A stretch of 9,958 nt of DNA from UM-FILTER-37-12 sp964344965 (GCA_964344965.1 CAYFPJ010000029.1:1-9958), one strand, 5' to 3'. Shown: positions 1 through 6,718, numbered from the stretch's first letter. Numbers and translations are program-made. The notes: generated by a model from the sequence alone, not told the origin.

Positions 1-12
1 GTTTTCACTTTT

Positions 13-28
13 TCGATGCAAGCATCGA
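13..28. repeat. Short perfect palindrome
   Basis: A 7-bp perfect inverted repeat (TCGATGC / GCATCGA) is separated by AA. It lies downstream of the small membrane-protein gene on the minus strand. Neither side has a run of T in the right orientation, so it does not look like an intrinsic terminator. It resembles the other small palindromes in the window, which have a purine-rich tip and a GC-containing stem, and may be a dispersed REP-like unit. Function unknown. Confidence 0.45.
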
Positions 29-87
29 GGAATAAAACCGCTTAAAGATTTAAAGAGTAGACAGCACAAATTTTTTATTGTGGCTGA

Positions 88-348
88 TCAGAATGCGGTC
101 GGTCCAGTAAAGGCATCTTTGGCAAAGAGGACAATATTTGTCTGCCAGTTTACATCTGCCAATAAGTGCCAAGTGAGATAGAGAGTCAGTATAGATAGAG
201 CAAAGATAAAAAAAGAAGTGACAAAAGTGACAAAAGTAAAACTTGCGGTAGCTATGATATGGTAGAAATTTATAATTGAAAAAACAATAAATACTATCAA
301 AAATAGAAAATAGATAAATAGGATTGTGTATAGTGGAATGGTGATCAT
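88..348 (-). CDS. Small two-helix membrane protein, hypothetical
   Basis: The product is 86 residues and strongly hydrophobic. Two predicted membrane segments lie at about residues 4-28 and 33-61. They are joined by a very short turn containing Tyr-His and followed by a polar tail of about 25 residues with a Trp-His and an Asn-Trp-Gln. It has no cysteines and no catalytic motif I recognise. The ATG start is preceded on the minus strand by a weak AAGG about 14 bases upstream. The stop is TGA, which argues for the standard bacterial code. It follows miaA by 82 bp on the same strand, so it may be the second gene of that transcript, although a palindrome and an AT-rich hairpin lie in the gap. The composition is that of a real membrane protein rather than a shadow frame, because no competing frame covers the region. 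Family unknown. Confidence 0.7.
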   Translation of the reverse strand: MITIPLYTILFIYFLFLIVFIVFSIINFYHIIATASFTFVTFVTSFFIFALSILTLYLTWHLLADVNWQTNIVLFAKDAFTGPTAF

Positions 349-363
349 AAGTTCAAATCATAC

Positions 364-383
364 CTTGCCTACCGGCAGGCAGG
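364..383. repeat. GC-rich imperfect palindrome
   Basis: The core is TGCCT-ACCGGC-AGGCA (366-381), flanked by CT/GG that extend the stem with one wobble pair. It is far richer in GC than the surrounding spacer. It lies between miaA and the downstream small membrane-protein gene. It has no T-tract, so it is not a normal terminator. It could be a dispersed palindromic repeat, or an mRNA hairpin that sets a 3' end by processing. Confidence 0.5.
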
Positions 384-388
384 AATCT

Positions 389-413
389 AAAATCATAAAT
401 CCTAAATGATTTT
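389..413. other. AT-rich hairpin after miaA
   Basis: AAAATCAT (389-396) pairs perfectly with ATGATTTT (406-413) across a 9-base loop, 18 bases past the miaA stop. The stem has only two G-C pairs. The longer T-run lies on the plus-strand side, although the genes here run on the minus strand. It is therefore a weak candidate terminator at best and may be chance in AT-rich DNA. Confidence 0.25.
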
Positions 414-430
414 TTATTTTACTTCTTATT

Positions 431-1372
431 TTATTTTTTCAAAAATTCATCGACCAGATGCTCTATTTCCTCATACGTCTTACACCATTTGATCCGTTTG
501 TCGCGGCGGAACCATGTGAGTTGTTTGCGAGCTAGTCTTCTGGTGTCCCGTTTTAGGAGCTCTATTGCTTTTTCGAGTCCGTATTTTTTTTCAAAATAAC
601 CTCTGAATTGGCGATAGCCAATGCCGCTCATGCTAGGTAGATTCCAACCATATTTTTGTTTCAGAAGTTCAGAAATCTCTGTCACCAGACCATCTTCGAT
701 CATTTTGTCTACCCTTTCGTGAATTCTTTTGTACAGTATTTCCCTATCCACCTCAATACCAATTTGTAGGATAGAAAAGATTGGATCTCCTTTTTTTCTT
801 TGTTTGGAAAATGGTTCACCGCTCAGTATACAAACTTCTAGAGCACGAATCAATCTACGTTTGTTTTTTTTGTCTATCGTTTTTACTATTTTTGGATCCA
901 TTTTTTCCAACAGACTTGTCAGTTCTTCACAGGATTTTTCTTCTAGACTTTGACGCAGTTTTTTATTTGCTTCTATCTGGGGGATATGCCAGTTGTCGAC
1001 AACTGATGAAATATACATTCCAGTACCTCCTGCAATGATAGGGGTTTTTTTGTTTTTGAGAATGATTTTGGCGTGTTTGATGGTCCGATCACGAAACTGA
1101 GCGACTGTGAAAGTTTTGCCAGGGTTGAGAAAGTCTATAAGATGATGGGGTACTCCGTCTACCATATAGGCTCTCCTCATGTTGTTCCAAGCCCATTCAC
1201 CAGGCGCCTTGGCTGTGCCAATACTCATTTTTTTGTAAATTTGCCTGGAGTCAGCAGATATTATTTCTCCGTTTGTTTTTTTTGCCAATCGTAAACTCCA
1301 GTCTGTCTTACCGCAGGTAGTGGCTCCTAGTATTACTATCAATTTTGGTAATTTTTCTGATTCTGAATGCAT
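431..1372 (-). CDS. miaA: tRNA dimethylallyltransferase MiaA
   Basis: The enzyme transfers a dimethylallyl group from DMAPP to N6 of A37 in tRNAs that read codons starting with U, giving i6A37; it acts in the cytoplasm. The 313-residue length is typical. Visible motifs in order: P-loop GATTCGKT at 16-23 (family form GPTASGKT; Pro, Ala and Ser are replaced here, but Gly-Lys-Thr is kept); DSRQIYKKMSIGTAK at 41-55 with the base-binding Asp41/Gln44 region; VPHHLIDFLNP at 74-84; AQFR at 91-94; GGTGMY at 115-120; KRRLIRALEV at 171-180; GLVTEI at 228-233; SGIGYRQF at 249-256; and RRLARKQLTWFRRD at 278-291. A stretch at about 57-73 is longer than in many homologues. The ATG was chosen because the P-loop sits at the usual distance from it; no good Shine-Dalgarno precedes it. 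It is divergent from the basic protein gene. Confidence 0.96.
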   Translation of the reverse strand: MHSESEKLPKLIVILGATTCGKTDWSLRLAKKTNGEIISADSRQIYKKMSIGTAKAPGEWAWNNMRRAYMVDGVPHHLIDFLNPGKTFTVAQFRDRTIKHAKIILKNKKTPIIAGGTGMYISSVVDNWHIPQIEANKKLRQSLEEKSCEELTSLLEKMDPKIVKTIDKKNKRRLIRALEVCILSGEPFSKQRKKGDPIFSILQIGIEVDREILYKRIHERVDKMIEDGLVTEISELLKQKYGWNLPSMSGIGYRQFRGYFEKKYGLEKAIELLKRDTRRLARKQLTWFRRDKRIKWCKTYEEIEHLVDEFLKK

Positions 1373-1375
1373 GGG

Positions 1376-1462
1376 ATAAGCAGATTAAGCCCGTCTTCTC
1401 CCGACTTGGTCGGGATACGCCGGGTAAACTCCATAAGCAGATTAGGCAGAATAAGCCGATTG
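1376..1462. repeat. Three short direct repeats in the miaA leader
   Basis: ATAAGCAGATTA occurs exactly at 1376-1387 and again at 1433-1444, 57 bp apart, with a degenerate third copy ATAAGCCGATTG at 1451-1462. The first copy ends four bases from the miaA start codon, which is where a ribosome would bind. The repeats could be protein or RNA binding sites in the leader, or the debris of small duplications. Confidence 0.45.
1390..1424 (-). promoter_or_regulatory. Two-tier hairpin in the miaA 5' leader
   Basis: The inner stem is TCCCGAC/GTCGGGA (1399-1405 and 1409-1415, loop TTG on plus, CAA on minus). An outer CCCG/CGGG pair (1390-1393 and 1421-1424) encloses it. On the miaA transcript it would sit about 18-52 bases before the AUG. 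It has no T-tract. It may be a mobile-type palindrome that landed in the leader, or an RNA structure affecting translation. The structure is seen; the role is inferred. Confidence 0.5.
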
Positions 1463-1532
1463 TGGAGATCTGGCTATTCTAATTATTGAGTCAATTTGCT
1501 CTTTAGCATTCAGTGAATTGTTTTCTATGGAT

Positions 1533-1561
1533 ATTTTAGCATATTTTGCTACTTGATTCAA
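1533..1561 (-). promoter_or_regulatory. Probable promoter of miaA
   Basis: Reading the minus strand: TTGAAT (1561-1556), a 17-base spacer, then TAAAAT (1538-1533) directly preceded by TGC, an extended -10. Transcription would begin near 1526 and give miaA a leader of about 150 bases, far longer than the roughly 26-base leaders of the rightward genes. Confidence 0.5.
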
Positions 1562-1636
1562 TTAGATATGAGTTTGCAAGTGCTTAAGTATTTTTAAAAA
1601 AATGGCTAAAATAAGGGAAAAAATTAGAAAAAACTA

Positions 1637-1665
1637 TTGACAAAAGGGTGAAATTGTGCTATACT
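1637..1665 (+). promoter_or_regulatory. Strong sigma-70-type promoter
   Basis: A perfect -35 TTGACA (1637-1642), a 17-base spacer and -10 TATACT (1660-1665). The predicted start is near 1672, about 26 bases before the ATG at 1698. No Shine-Dalgarno-like sequence occurs in this short leader. Confidence 0.85.
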
Positions 1666-1697
1666 TAGTAAGTATTTGATTATTTTGCCAAAATAAT

Positions 1698-2495
1698 ATG
1701 GTATTCAATCTATTTGCACGGTCTAGGGCTGAAGCTCGAAAAAATCCTTCCTTTTCAGGAAGAGGTGAAAGAGGTCCAGAATTGAGAAGGACGACCACAG
1801 CAAAATCATATGTCAAGCCGATGCCTTTAAGGTCACAAGAAAATTCTGCTGCTCATGCAGCAGCTGTAAGCGCTGTCCGAGCACGAGTGCATGGTGTAGC
1901 TCAGTCTGGAGAAAAGAAATTTCCTAGCAGAAGGGAATCTGTTGAAGGTTCTATAAGTCGTTTAAAGCAAGAAAGAGAGAATTTTATTGCTAAAAGAAAT
2001 GGAACAGACAATATAGAAGAAAATAAAGGTCAAGGTCAAGGTCAAGGTAAAGGTATTTTTGCGGGCTTCAAGAAATTATTTGGATTAAGAAAAAGAAAAC
2101 AAGAAATTAGTTCAGAAGAGAGAGGTTATTTGGAAAGAAAGATTAAAGCACTTGATGTCCAAATTAATAAATATGAGAGAGAGTTGGATAGGGCTGTCAA
2201 ACCGATTGTGCAATCTCCTATGAGAGCAGAGAGACTCTATAATCGGGATCAAAGTAGTGATCCTGACGTGAGAGTAGTCAGACCTTCCTATGAAGAAAGA
2301 AGAGCTTCAGGTTTGCGAAAGAGCATAAGACATGATGCGGGTGGGCGTGATGAATCTACTCATACTCTCCCTCCAAGATCTATTCATATAGATCCGGATA
2401 GTTCAAGAATGCAAAGGGATTTAAAAAGCTTAAGAACTGACCCTAATCTTGGTTATATTGGTGGTGAGAAAGTTATGGACAGAGATGCTGCTTAA
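1698..2495 (+). CDS. Basic coiled-coil protein, hypothetical
   Basis: The product is 265 residues, rich in Arg, Lys, Glu and Ser, without cysteine, signal peptide or membrane helix. The N-terminal third is basic and probably disordered. Residues 84-101 form a short helical/coiled-coil stretch. A Gly-Gln hinge follows at 111-119, then an amphipathic cationic segment (IFAGFKKLFGLRKRK, 120-134) and a second charged coiled coil (about 135-167). The C-terminal third is again polar, with many Asp-Pro and Arg-Ser pairs. I recognise no family. The ATG lies about 26 bases after a strong promoter and lacks a Shine-Dalgarno; the stop is followed directly by a terminator, so it is a single-gene transcript. 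The next gene has the same promoter and leader layout, also starts Met-Val-Phe and carries a similar basic amphipathic motif, which hints at a joint role. It could be a structural or nucleic-acid/membrane-surface protein; this is inference. Confidence 0.75.
   Translation: MVFNLFARSRAEARKNPSFSGRGERGPELRRTTTAKSYVKPMPLRSQENSAAHAAAVSAVRARVHGVAQSGEKKFPSRRESVEGSISRLKQERENFIAKRNGTDNIEENKGQGQGQGKGIFAGFKKLFGLRKRKQEISSEERGYLERKIKALDVQINKYERELDRAVKPIVQSPMRAERLYNRDQSSDPDVRVVRPSYEERRASGLRKSIRHDAGGRDESTHTLPPRSIHIDPDSSRMQRDLKSLRTDPNLGYIGGEKVMDRDAA
2028..2054 (+). repeat. Six-base tandem repeat inside the CDS
   Basis: Three exact GGTCAA units are followed by GGTAAA and GGT, about 4.5 copies. They encode the Gly-Gln hinge GQGQGQGKG of the basic protein. 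A multiple-of-three unit can change copy number without breaking the frame, so hinge length may vary between strains. Confidence 0.85.
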
Positions 2496-2506
2496 AAAAT
2501 TTACAT

Positions 2507-2537
2507 AAAACATCCCGGTTGATTCGGGATGTTTTTT
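2507..2537 (+). terminator. Intrinsic terminator
   Basis: The 11-bp perfect stem AAAACATCCCG / CGGGATGTTTT (2507-2517 and 2525-2535) has a 7-base loop and runs into a T-rich tract. It begins 12 bases after the stop of the basic coiled-coil protein gene and separates it from the PP2C-like gene. Confidence 0.92.
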
Positions 2538-2552
2538 ATTTCAAAATAGAAA

Positions 2553-2581
2553 TTGACCAAAGAAAAATATTTTTGTATAAT
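2553..2581 (+). promoter_or_regulatory. Strong sigma-70-type promoter
   Basis: TTGACC (2553-2558), a 17-base spacer and a perfect TATAAT (2576-2581). The predicted start is near 2588, leaving a leader of about 27 bases without a Shine-Dalgarno before the ATG at 2615. The layout is nearly identical to the promoter at 1637. Confidence 0.87.
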
Positions 2582-2614
2582 TTAGAAATAGAAATTGTAT
2601 TTTTATAGAATTTT

Positions 2615-5600
2615 ATGGTGTTTGGATCTGAATCTGGAAGAAGAGCGGTGGACACAATGCGAATGGAATACGAGAGATTTACCTCTGGAATCAAGAGGTT
2701 ACTTTTTGATAAGAAAAATTTGGGTAGAGAAGTAGAGGAAATCCCAGAAGGAGAACGAATGGTGCGATTGAAAGTTCCTCTTGGGAAAGATTACACGGCT
2801 GTGGTGGTGGGATCTACAGATCATGGTGGTCCTGGATCGGAATATTGTGTGGGAGGCAAACATAATGGAGAAAATCAAGATGGCCTATTTGTAGGTGCTC
2901 GTGAAGTGAATGAAAATAAACGTGCTCTGATAGCAGGTGTGGTAGATGCCGCTGGCGGACATGGAGATGGGGTTCAGATTAGTACAGTCGTAAACGAAGA
3001 AATTTCTGTAAACTTGCAGGCAAATAAAGGCATGGAAGCTTCTTTTGACAAAGCCAATGAAAAAGCTACTGAAGATGTTCCAAAAGGTAGGGCCTGTGCA
3101 GTCGCTGTAGAGATCATTGCAGATGAAGAATCAGGCAAGATAGAGATGAAAGAAGGTTGGTGGGGAGATTCTACTATCCATGTTGGTAGGGATGGGAAGC
3201 TCCAACCAGAGCTGAGAAGTAAAACACAAAATATGGCTATGCTCCTCCATGAAGAGGAAGGCTATCATAGTGCTCCACCTGACCAGAGAAGCGCTATTGC
3301 CAGTTGGATTGGAGCAGATCCTAAAAAAAATAAATTTTCAGCCGCAGAGTTTACTCATACAGAATTACAGGATAATGACATCATTATTCTTGCTTCTGAT
3401 TCTCTTGGTGATGTGGTCAGTGATTATGAAATAGAGAAGATATTACAAGAGAGTGAAGGAGCAGAGGCAATCCAGAAGGCTCTTGTGGATTTGATTCGTC
3501 AGCGCACCACTTCGCTTTCTTATGTTATCCGTACTTCTGAATCTCAAAATATAACTAGAACCAGAAAACCAGACACAAAAGAAGGTGACAACACTACTGT
3601 GTTGGTGGTAGAAATAAAAAGAGCAAAAAAGGTGGCAGATACAGATCCGTATATTCCTATTGTTGAGACAAAAAGATCTAAAGACTGGACGGAGTCTGAC
3701 ATGAGGGAATATATTCGTACTCAGTTGGTTAATGGTGATGTTTTGCCGACCAGAATAGACGGAATTATCGATGATATTATCTCTTGGGTTCCTGACGAAA
3801 AAGATAAGATAGAAAAAAAAGAGATTGTCGATATTTTATTAGACACCTATTTTGATTTTCGTAGTGATTCAAAAAAGAGTTCTTTACAAAAGTTAGGATA
3901 TTATGTCCGTGGAAGATTGGAAGATGCTGGAATGAATGGTAATAAGTTGGAAGAAGTGACTGAATCCATATTAGCTTCTACTTGGACAGAAGAAGCTACT
4001 GATGATTTGCAGAGAGATATGGCCGATGCCGATATAGAATTTTTTTTACAGACGAATAAAGAAGATAGCTATTCTTTTCCCGGAATTATAAACGACAGAT
4101 TGTCAGCTTTGGTCAAATTTGACAAAAAAAGAGGAGAAAAAACAAAAAAATTGGTTGAAGAACTTGAGGATGAGATTCAGAGTTTTGACGGAACTAACAG
4201 GACATTAATAACAGCAATTCTAAATGATATTTTGAGCGGTGAAAACGTGCCTTATAATATGTTTGATTCCGAGGTGAGGAATTTGCTTGGCTCAATCAGG
4301 ACAGGAGTGCATGCGCCTCTGCCTCCGGGTGTATTGCGTGGTGAAGGAATGGTGAAGGAACCTATTGTCACAAGATTATCTAGCAATGTTCCACTGCCAG
4401 ATGTGCATGCAGATAATTTGGAGAGAAAGGAGAGAAAAAGGAAGGAAGAGGACAAAGAAAAAAGTGAACTAGCGGCAGTGCCACAGCAGACAGATCTTCA
4501 GTCATTGGGAAAAAAGAAAAAACCATGGTGGAAACGCCCGGGCACATGGATTGCCACCGGCCTTGCAGCTCTCGGTATTTCAATTGCCGCCTCTCAAGGG
4601 GCAAATATAGAAAAAAAACAAGCAGCCCAACCACACAATGATCCCGGTACCGGAGCTGAGACAGACACAGGAACAAGTGTCAGTGTCACAAGTGGTGCAA
4701 GACCAGCTGAGACAGATGTTCTTGGTATTCTTAATGCTGCTGCCGAAAGAGATGCTGAACCTACAGATACAGTAGAAGATATCGCAGAAACAAATGTTGA
4801 AGATGCTGGAGGAAAAGTAGTCGAGGTAGAAGGTGGAAGATGGGTCGGAGATGTTTTGCATTTGGATGCAGACGTTGGTCAAGATTTAGAAGAGCCAGAA
4901 GCAGATGTGACAATAACAGTAGAAGATCTTGAAAAATATGCTGACTCAGACGAATCGGAAGAAGAGTCAGAAACAGAATCTGACGGACCATCAGCTCCAG
5001 AAGATCGAGAAACCCATGAAACACGCGTGGCCAATCTTGCTGGTCGACAGGCAGAGCCTCAACCAGAGGGAGAGGAAGAAGAATCTGATAGTGCTGAAGC
5101 AGAAGAAGAAGCAAAAGAGGACGAAGTGCTGTATGGAAAAACATTTTCACAAGAAGCCAAAAAAGGTGATGGATTTTATAGGTTGACCCGTCGAATTTTA
5201 GAAGAGATACACCAAAAAGACGATGCCTTGTATGACAAAATGATTGACCATGCTCGACAACAATATGACATTGGAGGTGCGTCAGCCAATGATGTCCTTA
5301 CTAGAATTATCACAGAGCTTGCCAAACCTCATGGCACCAGATTGACCACAAGTGGTGACACACTATATAAAAAAGGTGTTCGTAAAGATCAAACAATGTT
5401 CTATATTCATGTTGGTACAAATGGAGACGTAGCCATGACTATTACTGGGACTAAGGATTTTGGGGAGACACGCAGCTTGAGAGAAAGAAAAGCCAAAAGG
5501 ACTGTAGCTTTGCAGAAAAATGGTATAGACAGTATGGACCAGCTATCTTCTGGAGACCTGTCTGCTGTCCAACCAGAAGACGCTGCCAACTTTGCAACAG

Positions 5601-6514
5601 AAGGATTCGTAACCTTACCAGAAAATGTCCGTCCAGGAGATATTGTTGAACATCAGGGAAGATATTACCTAGTTACAGACGGTGTGAACGAAGAGCATGA
5701 TGCCTACTTTGCTCTACCTCTACCAAAAGAAATGACAGCAGAAGATGTAGATAAATTGTTGAAACAAAAGAGTACTGGCTCATCAGAACTGACTCCACAA
5801 GAAAAGAGAGCCCAACGTAAAGCAAGAACATTGGCTGAAAAGAAAAAAAGAGGAAAAGCAAAAAAAGCCAAGAGAGCCGCCAATATGAGAGCTGGAGTTC
5901 ATAAGGATAAGCAGCACAGGACACCAAAAATAGCCTTTAACCCTATCGAAGGGCCACAGGCAGCACCATATCCAGGCTCAGGTGCTATCAAAAAACTATC
6001 ATTATCTGAAGCTGTGCCAAGAATTCCAGTCAAGCCATTGTCAGATACTCAAGGATTTGCGAGAGATGAAGTGCAGGTAACATTGCCGCCAACTAAAACA
6101 AGTCCTCGAAAGAGAGGAATTTCACAAATTGGTGAGACCTCAACTCTGGAAGGAGAAACAACAAAACCTAGCGGGAAAAAGAGGAGTAGGGACAAAATAA
6201 AACAGAGCAACAAGAAAGCAAGCAGTGAAAATACACAGAGAAATCCCAACAGTCGAGAAGTCAGGGGCCATATTAAATTTGAAGTAGCTGGTCAGAAGTT
6301 TCATCGCGGTCAAAAAGTGATGTACACATCAGCCCCAAGAAGAGGAGAGCCTGTCACCAAAGAGCACATCGTCCTTGGTCCTTCAAAAGGCGATCCACCA
6401 GGACTAGTCTTGGCTTTGTATGGAAAGGGTGCAGATGGAAAGAGAAAAAAAATCAGACAGTTTTATATTGCAGAAGGAACTGTCAGATCTGATAGGCTTA
6501 AGACCAAAACGTAA
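2615..6514 (+). CDS. Membrane-anchored PP2C-like phosphatase, multidomain
   Basis: The product is 1299 residues. The N-terminal domain (about 60-335) matches PP2C (PPM) Ser/Thr phosphatases: GENQDG (D89), VVDAAGGHGDG (D111), GDS (184-186), ILASDS (D262) and GDNTTVLVVEI (D325). The metal-binding acidic positions are present, but the usual DG is D-Ala at 111-112 and SDG is SDS at 261-263. Residues about 364-560 form three helical repeats of about 64 residues. A Lys/Trp/Arg cluster (633-641) precedes one predicted membrane helix (about 643-662), placing the phosphatase in the cytoplasm by the positive-inside rule. Beyond it come an acidic linker (about 700-840), a region around 840-940 with weak LysM-like GDxxY motifs, a GDIVEHQGRYYLV segment (1008-1020), a strongly basic stretch (about 1060-1110 and 1160-1205), and a beta-rich end (1215-1290). 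Both cysteines (78, 161) are in the cytoplasmic half. It has its own promoter and terminator. A role in reversing protein phosphorylation linked to the envelope is inferred; no kinase is in the window. Confidence 0.85.
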   Translation: MVFGSESGRRAVDTMRMEYERFTSGIKRLLFDKKNLGREVEEIPEGERMVRLKVPLGKDYTAVVVGSTDHGGPGSEYCVGGKHNGENQDGLFVGAREVNENKRALIAGVVDAAGGHGDGVQISTVVNEEISVNLQANKGMEASFDKANEKATEDVPKGRACAVAVEIIADEESGKIEMKEGWWGDSTIHVGRDGKLQPELRSKTQNMAMLLHEEEGYHSAPPDQRSAIASWIGADPKKNKFSAAEFTHTELQDNDIIILASDSLGDVVSDYEIEKILQESEGAEAIQKALVDLIRQRTTSLSYVIRTSESQNITRTRKPDTKEGDNTTVLVVEIKRAKKVADTDPYIPIVETKRSKDWTESDMREYIRTQLVNGDVLPTRIDGIIDDIISWVPDEKDKIEKKEIVDILLDTYFDFRSDSKKSSLQKLGYYVRGRLEDAGMNGNKLEEVTESILASTWTEEATDDLQRDMADADIEFFLQTNKEDSYSFPGIINDRLSALVKFDKKRGEKTKKLVEELEDEIQSFDGTNRTLITAILNDILSGENVPYNMFDSEVRNLLGSIRTGVHAPLPPGVLRGEGMVKEPIVTRLSSNVPLPDVHADNLERKERKRKEEDKEKSELAAVPQQTDLQSLGKKKKPWWKRPGTWIATGLAALGISIAASQGANIEKKQAAQPHNDPGTGAETDTGTSVSVTSGARPAETDVLGILNAAAERDAEPTDTVEDIAETNVEDAGGKVVEVEGGRWVGDVLHLDADVGQDLEEPEADVTITVEDLEKYADSDESEEESETESDGPSAPEDRETHETRVANLAGRQAEPQPEGEEEESDSAEAEEEAKEDEVLYGKTFSQEAKKGDGFYRLTRRILEEIHQKDDALYDKMIDHARQQYDIGGASANDVLTRIITELAKPHGTRLTTSGDTLYKKGVRKDQTMFYIHVGTNGDVAMTITGTKDFGETRSLRERKAKRTVALQKNGIDSMDQLSSGDLSAVQPEDAANFATEGFVTLPENVRPGDIVEHQGRYYLVTDGVNEEHDAYFALPLPKEMTAEDVDKLLKQKSTGSSELTPQEKRAQRKARTLAEKKKRGKAKKAKRAANMRAGVHKDKQHRTPKIAFNPIEGPQAAPYPGSGAIKKLSLSEAVPRIPVKPLSDTQGFARDEVQVTLPPTKTSPRKRGISQIGETSTLEGETTKPSGKKRSRDKIKQSNKKASSENTQRNPNSREVRGHIKFEVAGQKFHRGQKVMYTSAPRRGEPVTKEHIVLGPSKGDPPGLVLALYGKGADGKRKKIRQFYIAEGTVRSDRLKTKT

Positions 6515-6531
6515 GTAATAAAATTTAAGAC

Positions 6532-6561
6532 AAAAAACTCCTGACTTATCAGGAGTTTTTT
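6532..6561. terminator. Bidirectional intrinsic terminator
   Basis: A 13-bp perfect stem AAAAAACTCCTGA / TCAGGAGTTTTTT (6532-6544 and 6549-6561) with loop CTTA. Six A on one side and six T on the other give a U-tract in either direction, so it can end both the rightward PP2C-like gene and the leftward tRNA transcript. Confidence 0.93.
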
Positions 6562-6622
6562 CAGACTAGCGGGATTTTCTGTCTGTCGGCAAAGAAACGA
6601 TTATTTTGTTTCGGTTGAGTTG

Positions 6623-6695
6623 TCGGGCTGACTGGACTTGAACCAGCGACCTTACGCACCCCATGCGTACGCGCTACCAACTGCGCCACAGCCCG
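6623..6695 (-). tRNA. tRNA-Pro(GGG)
   Basis: A full cloverleaf reads on the minus strand: acceptor CGGGCTG/CAGCCCG, D stem GCGC/GCGC around AGTTGGTA, anticodon stem TACGC/GCGTA around ATGGGGT (anticodon GGG), a 5-base variable loop, and T stem GCTGG/CCAGT with loop TTCAAGT. The length is 73 bases. C1-G72 with discriminator A73 is the bacterial proline identity pattern. The 3' CCA is not encoded (CAA follows), so it must be added by CCA-adding enzyme. It decodes CCC and CCU. It is convergent with the PP2C-like gene and divergent from the dsbA-like gene. Confidence 0.96.
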
Positions 6696-6718
6696 TTCTT
6701 TTTATCACTTATCCTCGG

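Larger units (their letters stand above)
1373..1697. other. Divergent intergenic region
   Basis: This 325-bp spacer between miaA (left) and the basic protein gene (right) has no ORF I would trust. The left third is GC-richer and holds the miaA leader with a two-tier hairpin (1390-1424) and three copies of a short ATAAGCAGATTA-like repeat. The middle has a minus-strand promoter candidate (1533-1561). The right end is very AT-rich and carries a near-consensus plus-strand promoter (1637-1665). Confidence 0.8.

Noticed and set aside
63..84. Bulged hairpin AGCACAA...TTGTGGCT just past the small membrane-protein gene
   Set aside because: The T-run lies in the loop and no U-tract follows on the minus strand, so it is not a convincing terminator.
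729..1294. Plus-strand open frames opposite miaA
   Set aside because: miaA motifs cover the whole stretch in the minus frame; these are shadows without promoter or ribosome site.
1747..1762. Small hairpin CTTCCT/AGGAAG near the start of the basic protein gene
   Set aside because: Short, six base pairs, within coding sequence; easily chance.
1846..1863. Perfect 7-bp GC-rich hairpin (CTGCTGC-TCAT-GCAGCAG) inside the basic protein gene
   Set aside because: It encodes an Ala-rich stretch, where GCA/GCT codons readily form palindromes; no T-tract or other sign of attenuation.
4252..5150. Long open frames on the minus strand opposite the PP2C-like gene, including a Leu-rich 129-codon one
   Set aside because: They lie entirely opposite a long plus-strand gene with clear domains; the Leu-rich pattern is the reverse complement of Glu/Lys-rich codons.
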